Below are positions 58,621-64,000 of a stretch of DNA of 64,000 nucleotides, piece after piece. Both the position numbers and the translations under genes were made by a program. The stretch is from assembly GCA_050084985.1 (NCBI GenBank), contig JBITNC010000001.1, positions 122,574,001 through 122,638,000 on the forward strand. Reading direction: 5' to 3'. The stretch is from Nageia nagi. Its lineage: Eukaryota; Pinophyta. The notes beneath the pieces were generated by a model. It searched no databases, was not told where the DNA came from, and worked only from the letters and a program-made list of their open reading frames with translations. Position 1 is the first letter of the stretch, and every line of letters begins with the position of its first letter.

Positions 58621-59049
58621 AATTTATGCAAGTCTTAGAAACTTGTATCAATAATTCTTAGGGCACTTTAGAGGAATAAATATAACTTCCAAACATTTTT
58701 ATCTACATAATTCTTAGGTATTCTTTACAATTCTTCTGGGTATTCTCAAGAATGTAATCTAACTCTTGGGTTTTCATAACTCCTAGGAACTAATGAATAA
58801 AAGAATAAAGAATAACATGACTCTTATTCAAATAACTTTTAGGTATTCTTATTTACATAACTAACACTCTAAGAGAAAGAAATGAGAAGAGGATGGATTA
58901 AAGAGAATGTAAGAATACATGAACTTACAACTCATTGAGACTCTAAGAGAATAATATCCCCTCTAGGATTCTTATATACATAACTTTTGAAACACATAGA
59001 ATAAAAATTATTTAGATTTACCTTGATTTAGGTGTAATTCTAAAAGAAT

Positions 59050-61590
59050 ACAGATAGCAATGTTTAGTTGTCCTTCTTTGAAAGGCATCTAGGAAATCTT
59101 AATGCCTTTCATCTTTGTAATGTTCCTCAAAATCCTAGACTTTGCTTAGGGAACATAGGGGATTTATTAAAAAGGTTGCCCAATCAATGGCCATTACTAT
59201 TTGTGTAGAAAAAATGATTTTAATCTTCTCCTACAAGGTTGTAGAAATTAAATAATGTTGGGGTGTACTACACCTAAGTAGATGTTGGGGTTTACTGAGT
59301 GGGTTCTTGCACCTTTGTAGGTGTTGAGTATACAAATTCAACCTCCTTTTCTACTTCCTCTAGTAGCTTCTATTCAATACCTTTTCTATTGGGTCAAATA
59401 TTTCTTTTTTTCTAGATTTTTAATCATTATCTTCATAATCACCTGCTCTACCTCTTGGTTTAGCTATTATGGTACCACCTATAACAATAATATTAACCCT
59501 ACCTTGCTAGATCTCAACCCTTGTCTCTTCTAGGACTTCTTGATGAGTGGTAGTATTTGTACTCTAGAGCCTCTACATTTCTTGAGCATCCAATATCTCA
59601 TTTCCCTCATAATGGCCTCTGACATTTCTTGAGTGACCTTGGGAGGTAGGAGGTGTAACCTTTGGAATCCAGGATTATGTAGTTCAAGGTTTCTTTGTAA
59701 TTCTTCTCTTCTTTTGGGGCTTGCTCAGCTTGGGCTTGCACCAAAGTTTGAATTCTTCTCCTCCTTGCTACCTATTTTGCATTGTATGGTTCTTCTAATT
59801 CTTCTCTCTCTATTCCCTTCTTTGATTTAACTTGAAAATTAGGTGGTAGAGTTTTTCCCATTCTAGCAAAAGTCTTATATATTGAGCTTCCTAGTATTTG
59901 TCATATGTGAACTCACTAAATAATTATTTCCAACATGATAAATTTTGGTGGTTGTTCAAATTGAATTTGGTAAAATAATGAATTTTGTTAGGTCCTCAAC
60001 CTAATTTTTTATCAACTAGGTGAGCACCTCTAGGTTTAAGGGAAAAATATTGTTGTTTGACCTCCTAATTTCTATATTTCTTGATCCCTTCAAAGGTGAA
60101 CTAGGCTTATTTAGGGTTCCAAAGTCCCACTCAAGGGATGCCTTATCTTGTTCCTTAGTTTAATTTCAAAATGCTCCACATAAGGTTTATACTCATGGGT
60201 TAAGGTTGGGTGCTTTTGTTTAACTTAATTATTTATGTAATTTCCCCTTAGGGGTCATACATCCATGGGGCATTCCATTTCTAATTTGAAAATAAGTATA
60301 ATGAAATTTGCTATATATTTTTATAGCTTATTTCTAGCAAATAATTTTTTTTGTAGTTGGCAACATATTTATAATGCATTTGAAATTGACCCCAGTTCCA
60401 TACTTAGTCTCTATATGCACATCTTCCTACCCATCTCAATAGAATAAATTGGGTGGTTACATATTTAGGTAGGAAAAAAGGCTTTTCAAAATATCCATAC
60501 CTTAGAATCATGATATGGTCCTTCAAAAAATACCAATAACTTATTTTTTTCCCTCCTTATAGCTCCCAAATAGTGGTCAGCATATCCTATTGGAGGGTTT
60601 CCCTATTAATATCTCTACCATTAATGCATAAAACTTATTCATAAACTCATAGTATGACCATACAAATTGGTCAATATTGGGACTCTGAAGTCAATTAGAG
60701 CTGGTCCAGTGGTCATGGTAGTAGGATCAATTTGCAGTCCTACCTCCATAAACTTCTCAAGGTTCTAATGGACCAGGAGCCACCACAGATAAGAATAATG
60801 TTTGAAATCTAATTTTTCAATCTTAAAAAGATTTATTCTAATGTCATTTAAGATAAAATAAGGGAATTCATAGCATATGTGTCTCTATAATATTGTAATC
60901 CATCTCATCATGGCTTCATCTATTTCAATTTGGGTATTCTTTCCAAGAATGATTGCCAATGCTTATAACACCTTTTTGTCTCACAACTTCTTAGGGGAGG
61001 TGATGTCATAGCTCTATAAGAGTTTGTACTTCTACCCTCATACCTTTCATCATTCCAGTTTAGCATTTTTATCTTTATTTTTATAAAAATCATCTCTTTC
61101 ACATTTAACATCAACCTACTTTTTTATGTGAAAGGTCTAATCAGCTAGTACTTCAAATGCTTAAATGATAGAATTAGGGAGTAATCTAACACCAGTTTGA
61201 GTTTTGACCTAGATTTTCCTTCTAGCTATTGGTATTTGAAAACCATAATCTCATATTCTTATTGATTATGCCTAAGTGTAAGAGCATATAACTCAAGGTA
61301 AGTGAATGATTCAAAGGTCACATAATAGGCTAGGCCCTAGTTAATCATCACATCTTGCTTTGTTTTATTGAGTCACTTCCCTTTATCCATGACCTTTGGC
61401 TTTAGGTGCTATAATAGGATGTGCATAGGTTAGTGTGCCATGTATCCATGTGATTTATCATCCCCATATCAATCCAATTGACCCTAAGAGCATTTTATAG
61501 ATATTGATTTTGAATAGCAATCAAATCAACATCTACCCCCTTAGGTTTAGCTTTAGTTGGTGACTTTGTAATTATCATGGTGTTTGCAAT
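59050..61590 (-). pseudogene. Second copy of the unidentified Gypsy 3' ORF
   Basis: Collinear with 48,790-51,400. Minus-strand blocks include KAKPKGVDVDLIAIQNQYL, NWIDMGMINHMDTW, GLAYYVTFESFTY, LMLNVKEMIFIKIKIKMLNW, IIETHMLYEFPYFI, HYSYLWWLL and FKLEMECPMDV. At about 59,062 it ends MPFKEGQLNIAI and jumps straight into LTR-side sequence, lacking the 1.17-kb C-terminal part present at 47.62-48.79 kb. Several breaks. Confidence 0.6.
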
Positions 61591-62109
61591 CTTCTTTGCA
61601 CCTTGAGTTTGTATTAAGTACCTTAAATCTTTTTGTAAATTACACTATAACTCTTTCCTTCCTTAATCCACTCTATAAATTCTAAGCTCTAGTTGTGTTA
61701 GAAACTTGTGCTGTAAAATGGCTAAGTGTAGAATAGGAAGGTGAGGGATATGTTTTATTTACCTAAGGTTTGTGATAGATGTCTATTAATGGTAGTTAAA
61801 TGCTAGGGAAGTATTATGGTTTGCACATTGTATAGATTGGTGGATAATAGGTAGGAATAGATGAAATTGGAGCACATCAAATTCAATTGAGGTAAAGCAT
61901 GATGGTTGAAAGAGTTGAGGAAATCTTTTCCTTCAATGCTCTCCTATTGATTGATAGCTATTAGTGCATAAGTGCTAACTTCACACCATGCCTAGTTACT
62001 AGTCAACAATAATGGCTACCTCCTTCTTGAAGAATGCATATAGACTTAAGGGATGTACAAACATAAAGTAATAATTTTTTTTGTGGAAACTATATACAAT
62101 ATACAATTT

Positions 62110-63130
62110 TCAATAGGTGTTATGAAATCATCCTATCATCTGATAATGCTTCAAATAGATCCCATTGATTGGAATAAGCAGTTCATAAGACCCAATGATA
62201 TCTTGCTAGTTTGAATGCATTATTTTTCATAGCTTGAGTGATGATATAGGGCCTACTCCATAGGGAGTCAATTTTTGATGTCTCTTAGGATTTGCTATTT
62301 CCTCATCCCATTTGGGGATGATGTATCCTATTTCAAACTTCACCTAGGAAGATTTCTTCTTATCAAACCACTTCTTGACTATATTGTTGTTGATGCTAGA
62401 AAGATTCATATGTTTGTTATGATCTTATTTCAATAAGAAGTTGATTAAACCTTGCTTGCAATGGTTCAAAGTCATAATCTTCCATTGCTTGCAAAATTTT
62501 TAATGCCAATACTCAAGGTGAATTGGAAACATGGGTTCTTTTACCATATACTAATGCATAAGGGGATGTCTTAATAGCTGATTTGATACTGAATCCTATC
62601 TACCCATAATGCATAATCCAACTATTTATGCCATTGCCTAGGATTATGTTCAATTATTCTTTTGATGATTCAAGTGAAGTTTTTATTGGTTGATTCAACT
62701 AACACATTTACCCGTAGGTAATAATTTGAGGGAAATAGCTAGTAGATCCTATAATTAGTAACCAAAATCTGATAAATTAACTCTAATGAATGCAGTACTA
62801 TTTTTTGAGATAATAGTCTATGGGATACGAAAATGAGTGCTTATCCTTTTGATCATTTCTATTACTATCTCTTGATATGCATTTTTACATGGAATAGATT
62901 CTAACCATCTTGTAAAATAATCCATTACAATCAAAAAAATTTATGTCCTATTAAGGAATTAAGATTTATAACACTAATGAAGTCTAGGCCCCATTGTTGG
63001 AAAGATTCCTCAACCACCATAGGTTTAAGAGGCATAGTTGCTTGCCTTTTTTTCCACAAATTTGCTATATTTGTCACACTCCCATACTATCTTGAATGAA
63101 TCTTGAAATATGGTAGGCCAATAGTACCTA
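62110..63130 (-). pseudogene. Gypsy integrase (second internal region)
   Basis: Minus strand: RYYWPTIFQDSFKIVWECDK with the zinc-finger Cys, FQQWGLDFISVINP and MDYFTRWLESIPCKNAYQEI, keeping the first catalytic Asp. Later come a degenerate STAFIRVNLSDF block, a YGNGLAEST-equivalent frame and KKWFDKKKSS..VKFEIGYI, IPKWDEEIANPKRH. This copy retains the N-terminal half that is deleted in the element at 52 kb. Confidence 0.85.
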
Positions 63131-64000
63131 ATTTGTAATATTTGTGATGCAATAGTTGATCCAATATAATGTTTTCAGAGAATATATAATGAAATTCATG
63201 CAATATTCTTTACATTTATCATAAATTACTTATCTTAATAGGGTTTGATCAAAGTTTTTCCAATAAAGATGATCATATATCATTACAAAATTTAAAGCTT
63301 GCAACCTAATCTCTTTCTTTGAAACCTATCCAGAGATTCAAAATATTTACTATTTTGAAAGTAGAAAATAATTTATTTTATTCAATCACTTTCTTCATTA
63401 AGATGTTATTCATCCTCTATGATAACAATCATGTGTGAGGCTTTTCTATATTTTTACATAGAGCTTGCCTTTGATAATTCCTAGATGGTTTAATTTTCAC
63501 ATCATATTCCATTATCTTAGTAATCCAACCATCTTTTCCTTCATAAATTTCTCCTTATATGACATAATTTCTCACATTGGGATGGATAGTCAATACAAGG
63601 ATCTTGTTATGAAACACATAATGCTTAAATTTCTTATGTCCTTTCATTATGAAAAATATTTTTTTTTAACAAATGAATACCTTTTCTAATGTTTGTGTAG
63701 TGTTTGGTTATGGAAGGCAATCATATGTTCTTCTTTCTTATCATCTTTCTATGTTAGAATTGCAAGCAATGCTTTTTTTTTCTCCATATGTATACATAAT
63801 GAAATCTTTTACAAAATCAAGCTTTTTTTAGAATAAGAGCTTCTGTTATGTCTTTTATAATATCCTAAAAACATTATTTGCTTCTTATGACCAAGAAAAT
63901 ATAACATCTTTTTTCAACATTACAGTAATTGGAAGATATAATTTTTAAAAAATATTGATAATTTTTTAACAAAATTGATTTGACTAAGGAATGATTGCAA
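63131..64000 (-). pseudogene. Gypsy RNase H region, runs off the window
   Basis: 63,700-64,000 is collinear with 52,640-52,900 (ATGACCAAGAAAATATARCATC, AAAATTGATTT..AAGGAATGATTGCAA), the RT/RNase H junction. 63,131-63,700 should encode the rest of RNase H and the linker to integrase; only weak similarity is readable. RT, second RNase H and gag of this copy lie beyond 64,000. Confidence 0.7.

Larger units (their letters stand above)
45375..59040 (-). mobile_element. Ty3/Gypsy retrotransposon with long LTRs and unknown 3' ORF
   Basis: LTR copy B on the left, internal region 47,570-57,092, LTR copy C on the right. On the minus strand (right to left): gag, protease, an RNase H, reverse transcriptase, RNase H remnant, integrase, a long unidentified ORF, LTR. 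All parts are broken. The second RNase H precedes RT, unlike the element at 18.6-28.6 kb. About 0.9 kb covering the RNase H end and integrase zinc finger is missing compared with the copy at 59-64 kb. Confidence 0.85.
57093..59040 (-). repeat. Long Gypsy LTR copy C
   Basis: Starts TGATCAGTATAGCATAAACT and is collinear with copy B: GGTTTAGTTTGGTCATGTTC, CAATCCATATCTAGGATT, CATTCCACATATAACATC, minus-strand TATAAATAACTAGC (57,605-57,598), an octamer array, CTAATGAATAAAAGAAT and TTGAGACTCTAAGAGAATAAT. It is the shared LTR between the internal regions on its left and right. Confidence 0.88.

Overview
This window is AT-rich nuclear DNA of a land plant, almost certainly a seed plant with a large repeat-filled genome. 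A gymnosperm is plausible but the sequence does not prove it. The evidence is: a spliced heavy-metal-associated isoprenylated plant protein (HIPP) gene, a plant PPR (PLS-type) gene remnant, a plant-mobile-domain remnant, plant-type SINEs, and long, heavily mutated Ty3/Gypsy and Ty1/Copia LTR retrotransposons. I see no bacterial-style operons, rRNA, tRNA genes or CRISPR. Only one gene looks intact: the three-exon HIPP gene at 11,211-11,807 (minus strand). It runs through a CxxC heavy-metal-binding motif to a C-terminal CaaX box.

Layout. 1-4,500: a plant-mobile-domain (MAIN-like) pseudogene on the minus strand, then a plus-strand LTR-like promoter region with an array of TGAYRTCA octamers, a TATA box and a 58-bp tandem repeat. 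4,500-18,560: mostly AT-rich unassigned DNA holding a PPR pseudogene, the HIPP gene, a broken second HIPP copy about 3 kb away, and three tRNA-derived SINE-like insertions, two of them with recognisable target-site duplications. 18,567-28,622: an approximately 10-kb minus-strand Gypsy element of Tat-like organisation (gag, protease, RT, RNase H, second RNase H, integrase) with paired LTRs and an internal 560-bp direct duplication. 28,623-33,342: an approximately 950-bp imperfect inverted repeat, a 189-bp tandem duplication, an isolated Gypsy integrase fragment and a 39-bp minisatellite.

33,343-64,000: a complex of one further minus-strand Gypsy family with long LTRs. LTR copy A is split by a complete plus-strand Copia element (34,544-43,422) with a perfect GGTAC target-site duplication. 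Copy A is followed by a 1.2-kb piece, LTR copy B (from 45,375), a nearly full internal region, LTR copy C (from 57,093), and a second internal region that runs off the window. The order is therefore LTR-piece-LTR-internal-LTR-internal, all in one orientation.

The most interesting signals are in this last family. Its second RNase H (catalytic D/E/D visible) lies upstream of the reverse transcriptase, whereas in the Gypsy element at 18.6-28.6 kb the same kind of domain lies downstream of the native RNase H. A long unidentified open reading frame between integrase and the 3' LTR is conserved between copies. The LTRs carry a strikingly regular 78/100-bp alternating array of TGAYRTCA palindromes near a TATA box. 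All retroelement coding regions are broken by stops and frameshifts, so none is expected to be active.
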